In this document: positions 55,038 to 64,000 of the stretch, piece after piece
How the letters are laid out: each line of letters begins with the position of its first letter
Position numbering within the stretch: the first letter of the stretch is position 1
NCBI GenBank assembly: GCA_027563935.2
Contig: CM050453.2
Span: forward strand, 67,006,018-67,070,017
DNA from: Costus lasius
Lineage: Eukaryota > Streptophyta > Magnoliopsida > Zingiberales > Costaceae
DNA length: 64,000 bases
Direction: 5' to 3'
Translations under genes and position numbers: made by a program
The notes under the pieces: model-generated
Databases searched by the model: none
The model's input: only the letters and a program-made list of their open reading frames with translations
Told to the model about the DNA's origin: nothing

Positions 55038-56014
55038 GTTCTAAATGCTGTTTTCGAAATGTCCTCATTCTTGATCTTTAATTGATAATAACTAGATCTC
55101 AAATCAATTTTTGAAAATACTTGTGCCCCTTGTAATTGATCAAACAAATCATCAATTCTAGGTAAGGGATACTTGTTCTTGATTGTTGCGTGATTCAATT
55201 GTCTATAATCAATACAAAACCTTAAAGTACCATCCTTCTTTTTAACAAACAAAACTGGTGCACCCCAAGGTGAGACACTAGATCTGATGAATCCTTTATC
55301 CAACAACTCTTGTAATTTCTTTTTCAACTCTATTAATTCTGTTGGTGCCATCCTGTATGGAGTCTTAGATATGGGCATAGTACTAGAAATGATATCAATA
55401 CCAAATTCAACTTCTCTATCAGGAGGTAAACCAGGCAAGTAATTGGTGAATACATCTGAAAATTCTTTAACAATGGGTATCAACTTTAAATTCGGTGTAG
55501 GTTCTTGGTATTCCTTCACATGAACTAAATACCATTCACACCCTTTGTTAATAAGTTTAGAAGCACGCATAAATGAAATGAGAGATAAATGAGAGGCAAG
55601 TTCAGCACCCTTGAATTGAAATGAGATCTCATTAGGAAGAATGAAAGTGACTATCTTTCCAAAACAGTCTACCGAAGCATGATATGAAGAAAGCCAATCC
55701 ATACCAAGGATAATATCATAATCTTGAACATTTAAAAGGATAAAATTTGCTGTAAGTTCATATTCTCCCATAGGGATTAAACAGGAAGGATAAACAAGAA
55801 CCGCAGTCAAAGACTGACCAACAGGTGTTGAGATACACAATAAGAAATCAAGTTGCTTAGGTTCTTTTCCCAAGTGAGATGCAAAATGAGGGGAAACAAA
55901 TGATAAATTTGAGCCAGGATCAAATAAGAACTTTGCAACTTTATTTGGAAAATGAATAATACCTTCAACTATTGATTTTGAAGCCTTAGCATCTGGTTCA
56001 GCAATAACATACAC
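55038..56014 (-). pseudogene. Gypsy-E protease and N-terminal reverse transcriptase
   Basis: One open frame from [18 protein letters not shown]. Protease shows [14 protein letters not shown] and [22 protein letters not shown] starts with [20 protein letters not shown] and includes [18 protein letters not shown] and [15 protein letters not shown], up to KTAFRT where Copia-D interrupts. The frame itself is intact here, but it is separated from gag by stops and a frameshift. Confidence 0.92.
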
Positions 56015-56976
56015 TTTAGCATGGGCTACTGGCTTTGTGGATGGTAAATCTTTTTTTTCTATTATGAGGATAGTCTCTTGCTAGATGTCCTAGCTTACCA
56101 CAAGCAAAACATTCACCAGTAATTCTATAACATTGCTTGGTCTCATGTTTCCCTCCACAACTAGCACAAGAAGGAAGCCTTTGCTATTGTCCAATCATGT
56201 TACTAGTAGCTGATCTAACTTTCTTAAAACTATTATCAGCTTCATTTACTATCTTTCTCTTGTTATCCATTTCTCTTGCTTTACCCTTCTTGTATCTCAT
56301 GTCTTGCATTTCTTCACCATCTCTTTCAACAATTGTTGCTCGATCCACTAATTTACCATAATCTCTAAGTTTCAACAATGAAATTCTTGTCCTTATACTT
56401 GGTCTCAAACCTCTTCGATTTCTTTATCTGAGTATCAACCACGTGCGGGGCAAACCTTGATAACTCTATGAACTTAGCATCATATTGTTCCACGGAACGA
56501 TTTCCTTGGATTAGCTGTAAGAATTCCATTTCCTTTTGATCTCTAATGTTTTCTGGAAAGTACTTTTCATAGAATTTCTCACTAAAATAATTCCAAGTGA
56601 TAGGTTCCTCCCTTGATTCATATACTCTTTTGACCATTCTCTACCAATGCTCCGCTTCTCCTTCAAACATAAATGTTGCCAGTAATACCTTTTGACTATC
56701 TGAGTAGCTAGTCATTGAAAATAATTTCTCCATTTGCATAATCCACCTTTCTGCCACATTTGGATTTGGATCACCACAAAATGAGGGAGGATTCAACTTC
56801 TTGAACTTCTCTAGTCCCATAAGATCACTATTTTGTTGACTTGAGGCAACAGAATTATTTTGATGATCACCTCTCGCCATTTGTTGTTGCATCAAACTAG
56901 ACATTGTCTCCAAAGCTCTTATATCACTAACCATTTGATTTGGAGAATCCCTAGGAGATTGTGATGACCTTGTCAT
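56015..56976 (-). pseudogene. Gypsy-E gag with zinc knuckles
   Basis: Starts at 56976 (MTRSSQSPRDSPNQMV). Gag core: LEKFKKLNPPSFCGDPNPNV and KVLLATFMFEGEAEHW. A TAG at 56638-56640 replaces a Trp codon (TGG to TAG). The frame resumes with YFPENIRDQKEMEFLQLIQG, shifts near 56400, and ends in two knuckles around 56050-56165. The second reads [14 protein letters not shown]: its final Cys is Tyr (TGT to TAT), so it would not bind zinc normally. Confidence 0.9.
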
Positions 56977-57015
56977 CTTGCTTACCTAAGCAATCATCAA
57001 ACGAAACAATGTTAA

Positions 57016-58698
57016 TGCAAGTCCCCTTCAAGGGGGAGCGAAACCCTAATAGGCGCATAACAAAAATTCGAAGCGGAAGCAAGGGTTTCTAGATCGCATG
57101 CATGTCATATGATCAACTTGTTAAAAACTTGCAAAGATCGACAAGTGATCTTACCATAGCCATTGCTTTGGATGGCGGCTTGGAAATGAGAGAACGAAAT
57201 GGTTCTCCTCCAAAGATGACGCACACAAGACAATGGATCGGCTACTTCTTGTTGCTCCTTGTGCTAGCAAGGATCTCCAAGTCTCCTAATCGCGTTGAGG
57301 GGATTTAGATGATCTCCTTTCTTGGCTAAAACTCTCTCCAAAGCATGAAGAAGTTCTCCCACGAGAGAAGAGGCGACGAGACGTGAAGAGATGAGAGAGG
57401 GCGTAACTCTCTCGAACGTTTAGTGCGTTACCTTATTTTGGAAAACCAAAAATAGTAACCGCCTAACGTTCATGCGTTCATGCATTCATGGGTTTACCCC
57501 AACGCATTTTGCTCTCTCCCTTGAACCATGCGCTCACTCAATGAGCTGGTTCAATGTCGGTTTGGTTCAAAGACCAATTAACCCAAGCCATATGGTCTAG
57601 ATCACAATAAACCCTAAAGGTTCAAGATCTGACCGTTCATCTCTTGATGCTCCTGATCTCACCGATCTAGCATCCAATCTCTCAATCGAAGCTTACCGAT
57701 CTCAAGCCCTAATCAATCAAACATGATCAGACCAGATCTCACTTACAATCAGAGTTTAAATCCCTTTAAACTGAACCCAAACAATTCAGTCCACACGATC
57801 TGACTTAAGTAAGCCATATCATCAAATTGTGCGACCCTAAGGGTTTCCTTTAAATGTCGGTAACGATAACTTACGTTATCACGATCAGTGAGGGGTATCT
57901 AGCAACACATCACTGTCTCCTGATATAAAGGAAAGAGTCTTCCAAGACTACACCATAACCACAGCACAAGTGTGAATCCACTTCACTAGGCATACATGTT
58001 TCCTTTGCCACTGGATGTTCTTATTGGACAAGCGTGTCAAGCCTGTAGCTCCAATATGATGAGCATGATTAGATCAGATGAACATAGTCACCTGGGTATG
58101 GCCATACACTTTCTCAATCATCTCATTCAGGGGGGCCCCAGTAGAACATCACACTCCAATCAAGGAGACGGCAATCCTATATCTATCACTAGTGCCCTAA
58201 CATGACTCATGATCATTATCCAAGATAGTCTATAACCATTATGTTTCAAATGATATTGAACCACCTCAAAACAATGACAATCATCATTTAGAAACACAAG
58301 TGATCTCAAGTCAGAGGACATGTGCCACTTGTTGCAAAAAAGGATTATTCACATTGTGACAAGCAATTGAATATCCTAGTAGGGTCTGTCCAGTACATCC
58401 AATGTACCCATGAGTCTACATCTTATTCCATGCTCGAAGCATCCTATAAGATTAGAACACATATTAGTCTGAATCATATCAAGGCTGTCTCATGTTCACC
58501 AAGATATCTCGACTAAGGACATTACAGCATGTCAGCCTAGCTGAACAACATTGAGACATTATTCAGAAGCACACTTATTGCAGCAGACAATGTAACAAAC
58601 TGAATAACAACCGTTGCCTTTATAAACATAAGAGTTTATACATGATACTGAAAGAATCCCAAGGCCTCAAACATTAGCCTTAAGGGCATACCTCAACA
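57016..58698 (-). repeat. Copia-E 3' LTR
   Basis: 1683 bp, inserted in the Gypsy-E leader (flank GTTAA at 57011-57015). It begins TGCAAGTCCCC on the plus strand and has a CCCCTTCAAGGGGG self-pairing word at 57023. It ends CCTCAACA, with one change from the usual CCCCAACA. Partner LTR is beyond the window. Confidence 0.93.
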
Positions 58699-58718
58699 AT
58701 CTCCCACTTGCACTTAAT

Positions 58719-59533
58719 CTAATGGTTGAGAAATCTCAAACCCATATTATTACAGTGCTTCTCATGCTTCTGCTGCGCCAGAGGCTTGGTAAGCGGGTCA
58801 GCCAGATTGTCATCTGTATGAACCTTGCAGATTTTAATCTCACCACAATCAATGATCTCCCGGATCAAGTGAAACCGTCTCTGTATGTGCTTGGACTTCT
58901 GGTGCGACCGTGGTTCCTTTGCTTGTGCGATTGCTCCAGTGTTATCACAGAAGATAACCAAAGGATCTGCACTCGAAGGAACAACACCAAGTTCCTGAAT
59001 GAACTTACGAATCCACACTGCCTCCTTAGATGCTTCCGAGGCTGCAACATACTCGGCTTCTGTTGTGGAATCAGCAACAATAGACTGTTTGAAACTTTTC
59101 CACACCACTGCTCCTCCATTCAAGCTAAAAACATAGCCTGATTGCGATCGGAAATCATCCTGGTCCGATTGGAACGAAGCGTCAGTATATCCTTCAATAC
59201 TGAGTTCTTCCTGACCATCATATACCAAGAACATATCTTTGGTCCTCCGCAGATATTTTAAAATGTTCTTGACCGCAATCCAGTGCGCCTGACCTGGATT
59301 ACTTTGGAATCGACTGGTCACGCTTAACCCGTAAGCGACGTCTGGGCGAGTACACAACATAACATACATAATGGACCCAATAGCCGAAGCATAAGGCGTA
59401 TTGTCCATTTCATCTTTCTCAGTCTGTGTTTGTGGACACTGACTCTTTGAAAGATTCAGACCATGTCTGACTGGAAGATATCCTCTTTTAGAATTCTCTA
59501 AATGGAATCTCTCCAGGACTTTATCGATGTAAG
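58719..59533 (-). pseudogene. Copia-E reverse transcriptase end and RNase H, truncated by insertion
   Basis: The open frame corresponds to residues about 1025-1294 of the Copia-C protein: YTDASFQSDQDDFRSQSGYV, STTEAEYVAASEASKEAVWI, IFCDNTGAIAQAK, and the same C-terminus GLRFLNH. No stop in this piece. It is split from the RT core by Copia-F after the DVIDK-like stretch (GTAAG at 59529-59533). One notable change is IIDCGEIK for IIDRGEIK. Confidence 0.92.
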
Positions 59534-61250
59534 TGAAGGGTCCCCTTCAAGGGGGAGCGCAGGCAGATAAAACCCCTTTCAAGAGGGGGGCGAACCCTAG
59601 AGCATGCGGAAAATGTACTCTTCTAGGGTTTTAATAAAATCGTTTGCATGAACACATATATATGATCAACTTTATATGTATTGCAAAGATCAAGTTTGAG
59701 ATCTTTTACCATAGCCATGATAAAGGGTGTCGGCTTGGAAGCAAGAGGGCAAGTAAGCACTCCTCCAAAGAAAACACACACTAGATGAGAGATGGCTACC
59801 CTTTAGGATCTTCCTTGTGCTAGCAAGAGATCTCCCCAAAGTTCCTTGTCGTGTGTTGATGATGAGATGTGCTTGGCCGAGAGCTACCTTGTCCAAGAGT
59901 CCTCCTTCGTCGAATGAAGGAGACAAGAGAGTAATTGGCAAATTGCGTTGAGGTTTTTCTCATTCAAGTGATGGCGTTACACTTCCAAAAATGGAAGGTT
60001 ATCAAGCCATGCGACCACTTGAAGAAAAACCGCCCAAGATGCCTTTAAACCTTGAACCATACGTTCACCCATGTGAACCGGTTCAAGCCAATTAGGTTTA
60101 ACTCAATTTGGTTCAAAAACCCAAATTAAACCAGCCCAAGCCATGGTCTAGATCTCTATGAACCAAACGGTTCAAGATCTAACCGTTCATCTCTTGATGC
60201 TCTTGATCTCTTCGATCTAGCATCCATACTCTCGATCGAAGCTTACCGATCTGAAGCCCTAATCAATCAAACATGATCAGACCAGATCTCACTTACAATC
60301 AGAGTCTAATCTCCTTTTAACTGAACTAAAACAATTCAGTCCACACGATCTGACTTAAGTAAGCCATATCATCAAATTGTGCGACCCTAAGGGTTTCCTT
60401 TAAATGTCGGTAACGATAACTCACGTTATCACAATCAGTGAGGGGTATCTAGCAACACATCACTGTCTCCCGATATAAAGGAAAGAGTCTTCCAAGACTA
60501 CACCCAAACCACAGCACAAGTGTGAATCATTTCACAAGGCATACATGTTTCCTTTGCCACTGGATGTTCTTATTGGACAAGTGTGTCAAACTTGTAGCTC
60601 CAATATGATGAGCATGATTAGATCAGATGAACATAGTCATCTGGGTATGGCCATACACTTTCTCAATCATCTCATATAAGGGGGGCCCCTTTAGAACACC
60701 ACACTCCTTCCACAAGGAGACGGCAATCCTTTATCTATCACTACTATCCGAACCTGACTCATGATCATTATCCAAGATAGTCTATAACCATTATCTTTCA
60801 AATGATATTGAACTACCTCAAAATAATGACATTCATCATTTAGAAACACAAGTGATCTCAAGTCAAAGGACATGTGCCACTTGATGCAAACAAGGATTAT
60901 TCACATTGTGACAAGCAATGGAATATCCCAGTAGGGTCTGTCTAGTACATCCAATGTACCCATGAGTCTACATCTTATTCCATGCTCGAAGCATCCTATA
61001 AGATTAGTACACATATTAGTCTCAATCATATCAAGGCTGTCTCATGTTCACCAAGATATCTCGACTAAGGACATATAGCCTGTCAGCCTAGCTGAACAGC
61101 TTTGAGACATTATTCAGAAGTACACTTATTACAGCAGACAAGGTAACAACCTGAATAATAACCATGCCTTTATAAACACAAAAGTTTATTACATGATACT
61201 GTTACAATCCCAAAGGCCTCAAACATTAGCCTTAAGGGCATACCCCAACA
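59534..61250 (-). repeat. Copia-F 3' LTR
   Basis: 1717 bp with TG...CA ends. Two CCCC/GGGG self-pairing words occur near the 59534 end (GTCCCCTTCAAGGGGGAGCG, then CCCCTTTCAAGAGGGG). Confidence 0.94.
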
Positions 61251-61270
61251 ATCTCCCACTTGCACTTAAT

Positions 61271-64000
61271 CTAATGGTTGAGAAATCTCAAACCCATATT
61301 ATTACCGTGCTTCTCATGCTTCTGCTGCGCCAGAGGCTTGGTAAGCGGGTCTGCCAGATTGTCATCTGTATGAACCTTGCATATTTTGATCTCGCCTCGA
61401 TCAATGATCTCCCGGATCAAGTGAAACCGTCTCTGTATGTGCTTGGACTTCTGGTGCGACCGTGGTTCCTTTGCTTGTGCGATTGCTCCAGTGTTATCAC
61501 AGAAGATAACCAAAGGATCTGCACTCGAAGGAACGACACCAAGTTCTCTCACGAACTTACGAATCCACACTGCCTCCTTGGATGCTTCCGAGGCTGCAAC
61601 ATACTCGGCTTCTGTTGTGGAATCAGCAACAGTTGACTGTTTGAAACTTTTCCACACCACTGCTCCACCATTCAAGCTAAAAACATAGCCTGATTGCGAT
61701 CGGAAATCATCCTGGTCCGACTGGAACGAAGCGTCAGTATATCCTTCAATACTGAGTTCTTCCTGACCACCATATATCAAGAACATATCTTTGGTCCTCC
61801 GCAGATATTTTAAAATGTTCTTGACCGCAATCCAGTGCGCCACACCTGGATTACTTTGGAATCGACTGGTCACGCTTAACCCGTAAGCGACGTCAGGGCG
61901 AGTACACAACATCGCATACATAATGGACCCAATAGCCGAAGCATAAGGCGTATTGTCCATTTCATCTTTCTCAGTCTGTGTTTGTGGACACTGACTCTTC
62001 GAAAGATTCAGACCATGTCTGACTGGAAGATATCCACGTTTAGAATTCTCTAAATGGAATCTTTCCAGGACTTTATCGATGTAAGTACTCTGGCACAGCC
62101 CAAGAAGCCTCTTAGATCTATCTCTGTAGATCTTCACACCTAGTACATAGGCTGCTTCTCCTAGATCTTTCATCTGGAAACATTTTCCTAACCATGCTTT
62201 AACAGCATGCAGTTCAGGAATATCATTTCCAATGATCAAGATATCATCGACGTAGAGGACTAGGAAAGTAATCACGCTCCCACTAAACCTCTTATATACA
62301 CACGGGTCATCTTCGTTCTTGATGAAACCAAACTCAGAGATTGATTCATCAAAACGAATATTCCAGCTTCTAGATGCTTGTTTAAGTCCATAAATGGACT
62401 TCTTTAACTTGCATATTTTATGACGATCTGATGGATTCGTGAAACCTTCAGGTTGTGTCATATACACATCCTCATCCAGATTTCCATTAAGGAAAGCTGT
62501 TTTCACATCCATCTGCCAGATCTCATAATCGTAATATGCAGCTATCGCGAAAAGAATCCGAATAGACTTGAACATGGCTACAGGTGAGAAAGTTTCATCA
62601 TAATCTATCCCGTAGATTTGTTTGAAACCTTTCGCAACTAGCCTGCCTTTATAGGTAACCACGTTACCATCCATGTCAATCTTCTTCTTGAAGATCCATT
62701 TACAGCCTATAGGGATTACTCCCGGAGGCGGATCAACCAAATCCCAGACTTGGTTATCTGACATGGAGTCCATCTCGGCTCGCATAGCTTCAAGCCATCT
62801 TGCTGACTCCGGTCCACTGACCGCATCCGCATAAGTGAGGGGTTCATCATTATCAATGATGTAGACTCCGTCATAGCGCTCAGGCTGTCGAAGGATCCTT
62901 CCCGATCTTCGCGGTTCCCGTGATATCTGAGCCTCAGGTTGTTCATTAACCTGATTTACCGGCTCAGGCTCATCCAACTGTGCTTGACTACTTTGTCCTT
63001 CCTCTGGATTCTCATCCAGCCTTATTTCTCTCCCACTGGCCTCTTGCAGAAGAAACTCCTTCTCAAGAAATATGGCCGTCCGAGCAACAAATACTTTGTT
63101 CTCTTTGGGATCGTAGAAATAATAACCCTTAGTTTCCTTAGGGTAACCGACAAATATACATTTCTCAGATCTGCTCTCCAGTTTCCCAGAGGCGAGCTTT
63201 TTGACATAAGCCTCGCAACCCCAGATCCTGATAAATGTCAAGCTTGGCTGTTTCCCATACCATAACTCATATGGCGTCTTAGAAGCTGCCTTGGATGGCA
63301 CTCGGTTTAGTACCTTTGCAGCTGTTTCCAGTGCAAAACCCCAAAAGGAGTATGGAAGAGTAGCCTGACTCATCATAGAACGAACCATCTCAAGTAACGT
63401 TCTATTTCTCCTCTCGGACACACCATTCCATTGCGGTGTTCCTGGCGGAGTGAGCTGTGAGATAATCCCACACTCCTTTAGATAGTCAGTAAACGCATGA
63501 CTTAGGTATTCTCCACCTCGATCAGAACGAAGTGCCTTGATATTTCGGCCTAACTGATTTTGTACTTCATTTTTGAACTCTTTGAACTTGTCAAAAGATT
63601 CACTTTTATGTCTCATCAGATAGACATACCCATACCTACTGAAATCATCAGTAAAGGTAATGAAGTACTGATAGCCACCTCTGGCATGTTTACTAAATGG
63701 CCCACACACATCACTGTGTATGAGGTCAAGTAAACCTGAAGCCCTTTGACCTTTATTTGGAAAAGGTGACTTCGTCATTTTACCCATCAAACAAGCTTTG
63801 CATGTATCAATCTCCTCATAGGAGAATGATCCCAGCAGTCCATGATCATGCAACCGCTTAATGCGTTTCTCGTTTATATGGCCTAAACGACTATGCCATA
63901 GCAAGGTGCTGTCATCAGCATTCTTGGCTTTCTTATTATCAATGTTATGTATAGAACTTTCCATGTCCAACATGTATAACCCATTGTTAATTGAACCAGT
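61271..64000 (-). CDS. Copia-F Gag-Pol polyprotein, C-terminal 909 codons, open to window edge
   Basis: Matches Copia-C residues about 386-1294 with no stop. GAG-pre-integrase zinc region; integrase SDVCGPF, LRSDRGGEYLSHAF and VSERRNR; RT QMDVKTAFLNG and LYVDDILIIGN; RNase H YTDASFQ, TEAEY and FCDNTGA. The start is outside the window, so gag and protease cannot be judged. One change near the end is KHGNNMGLR for KHCNNMGLR. Likely functional as far as seen. Confidence 0.93.
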   Translation of the reverse strand, partial: TGSINNGLYMLDMESSIHNIDNKKAKNADDSTLLWHSRLGHINEKRIKRLHDHGLLGSFSYEEIDTCKACLMGKMTKSPFPNKGQRASGLLDLIHSDVCGPFSKHARGGYQYFITFTDDFSRYGYVYLMRHKSESFDKFKEFKNEVQNQLGRNIKALRSDRGGEYLSHAFTDYLKECGIISQLTPPGTPQWNGVSERRNRTLLEMVRSMMSQATLPYSFWGFALETAAKVLNRVPSKAASKTPYELWYGKQPSLTFIRIWGCEAYVKKLASGKLESRSEKCIFVGYPKETKGYYFYDPKENKVFVARTAIFLEKEFLLQEASGREIRLDENPEEGQSSQAQLDEPEPVNQVNEQPEAQISREPRRSGRILRQPERYDGVYIIDNDEPLTYADAVSGPESARWLEAMRAEMDSMSDNQVWDLVDPPPGVIPIGCKWIFKKKIDMDGNVVTYKGRLVAKGFKQIYGIDYDETFSPVAMFKSIRILFAIAAYYDYEIWQMDVKTAFLNGNLDEDVYMTQPEGFTNPSDRHKICKLKKSIYGLKQASRSWNIRFDESISEFGFIKNEDDPCVYKRFSGSVITFLVLYVDDILIIGNDIPELHAVKAWLGKCFQMKDLGEAAYVLGVKIYRDRSKRLLGLCQSTYIDKVLERFHLENSKRGYLPVRHGLNLSKSQCPQTQTEKDEMDNTPYASAIGSIMYAMLCTRPDVAYGLSVTSRFQSNPGVAHWIAVKNILKYLRRTKDMFLIYGGQEELSIEGYTDASFQSDQDDFRSQSGYVFSLNGGAVVWKSFKQSTVADSTTEAEYVAASEASKEAVWIRKFVRELGVVPSSADPLVIFCDNTGAIAQAKEPRSHQKSKHIQRRFHLIREIIDRGEIKICKVHTDDNLADPLTKPLAQQKHEKHGNNMGLRFLNH

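Larger units (their letters stand above)
45123..57015 (-). mobile_element. Gypsy-E: Tekay/Del-like Ty3/gypsy element, split by Copia-D, both ends lost
   Basis: RT-RNase H (45123-45885) continues at 55038 with RT, protease and gag up to 56976. Integrase and the 3' LTR are missing at the Gypsy-D junction. The leader is cut by Copia-E at 57016, and any 5' LTR lies to the right of the window. Coding sequence resembles Gypsy-A but with different gag and lower GC. Confidence 0.9.
57016..64000 (-). mobile_element. Copia-E: Ty1/copia element, interrupted by Copia-F, right part outside window
   Basis: The 3' LTR and the last part of pol (58719-59533) are visible. Copia-F is inserted at 59534 and runs past the window end, so the rest of Copia-E must lie to the right. 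Confidence 0.9.
59534..64000 (-). mobile_element. Copia-F: Ty1/copia element, 3' half, right part outside window
   Basis: 3' LTR, polypurine tract (61251-61261) and an open pol frame to the window edge. Inserted in the RT of Copia-E, a member of the same family. Confidence 0.94.

Overview
The window reads as plant nuclear DNA, almost certainly from a flowering plant. It is made up of long terminal repeat (LTR) retrotransposons inserted into one another. I found no host gene, rRNA gene or intact tRNA gene. The plant assignment rests on three things: Ty1/copia elements with an initiator-Met primer binding site (PBS), a chromodomain Ty3/gypsy element of Tekay/Del type, and Athila/Tat-like gypsy elements with an Asp-tRNA PBS.

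Names used here. Copia, all on the minus strand: Copia-A (1-21454, runs off the left edge), Copia-B (451-9502), Copia-C (35872-45037), Copia-D (45886-55037), Copia-E (from 57016, runs off the right edge), Copia-F (from 59534, runs off the right edge), and a divergent relative, Copia-G (21455 to about 23540). Gypsy: Gypsy-A (10153-18542, minus, chromodomain type), Gypsy-B (24235-31958, minus, Athila-like, gag-protease only), Gypsy-C (about 23590-35265, plus, Athila-like remnant), Gypsy-D (35266-35871 and 45038-45122, plus, integrase tail), Gypsy-E (45123-57015, minus, same type as Gypsy-A).

Layout. Left block: Copia-G was hit by Copia-A, which was later hit by Gypsy-A and Copia-B. Middle block: a broken junction joins Copia-G to Gypsy-C; Gypsy-B sits in the integrase of Gypsy-C, and Gypsy-C abuts Gypsy-D. 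Right block: Copia-C sits in the tail of Gypsy-D; Gypsy-E holds Copia-D in its reverse transcriptase and Copia-E upstream of its gag; Copia-F sits in the reverse transcriptase of Copia-E. Four insertions have both ends and perfect 5-bp target duplications in the window: CACAT, TTCAT, ATGTT and GTTCT.

Copia-C and Copia-D are very young. Each has one uninterrupted gag-pol frame (1294 and 1293 codons) and near-identical or identical LTRs. All the older elements carry stops, frameshifts or deletions.

The least expected content is structural. The copia leaders, between PBS and gag, hold a set of hairpins whose stems change in a compensatory way while loops and bulges stay fixed. The divergent Copia-G leader has the same architecture in different sequence. 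The same leaders carry a tRNA-like Pol III A/B-box module. The Athila-like LTRs hold regularly spaced palindrome arrays, and the pol-to-LTR spacers hold paired covarying hairpins. These are the best candidates for undescribed function, for example genomic RNA packaging or dimerisation.
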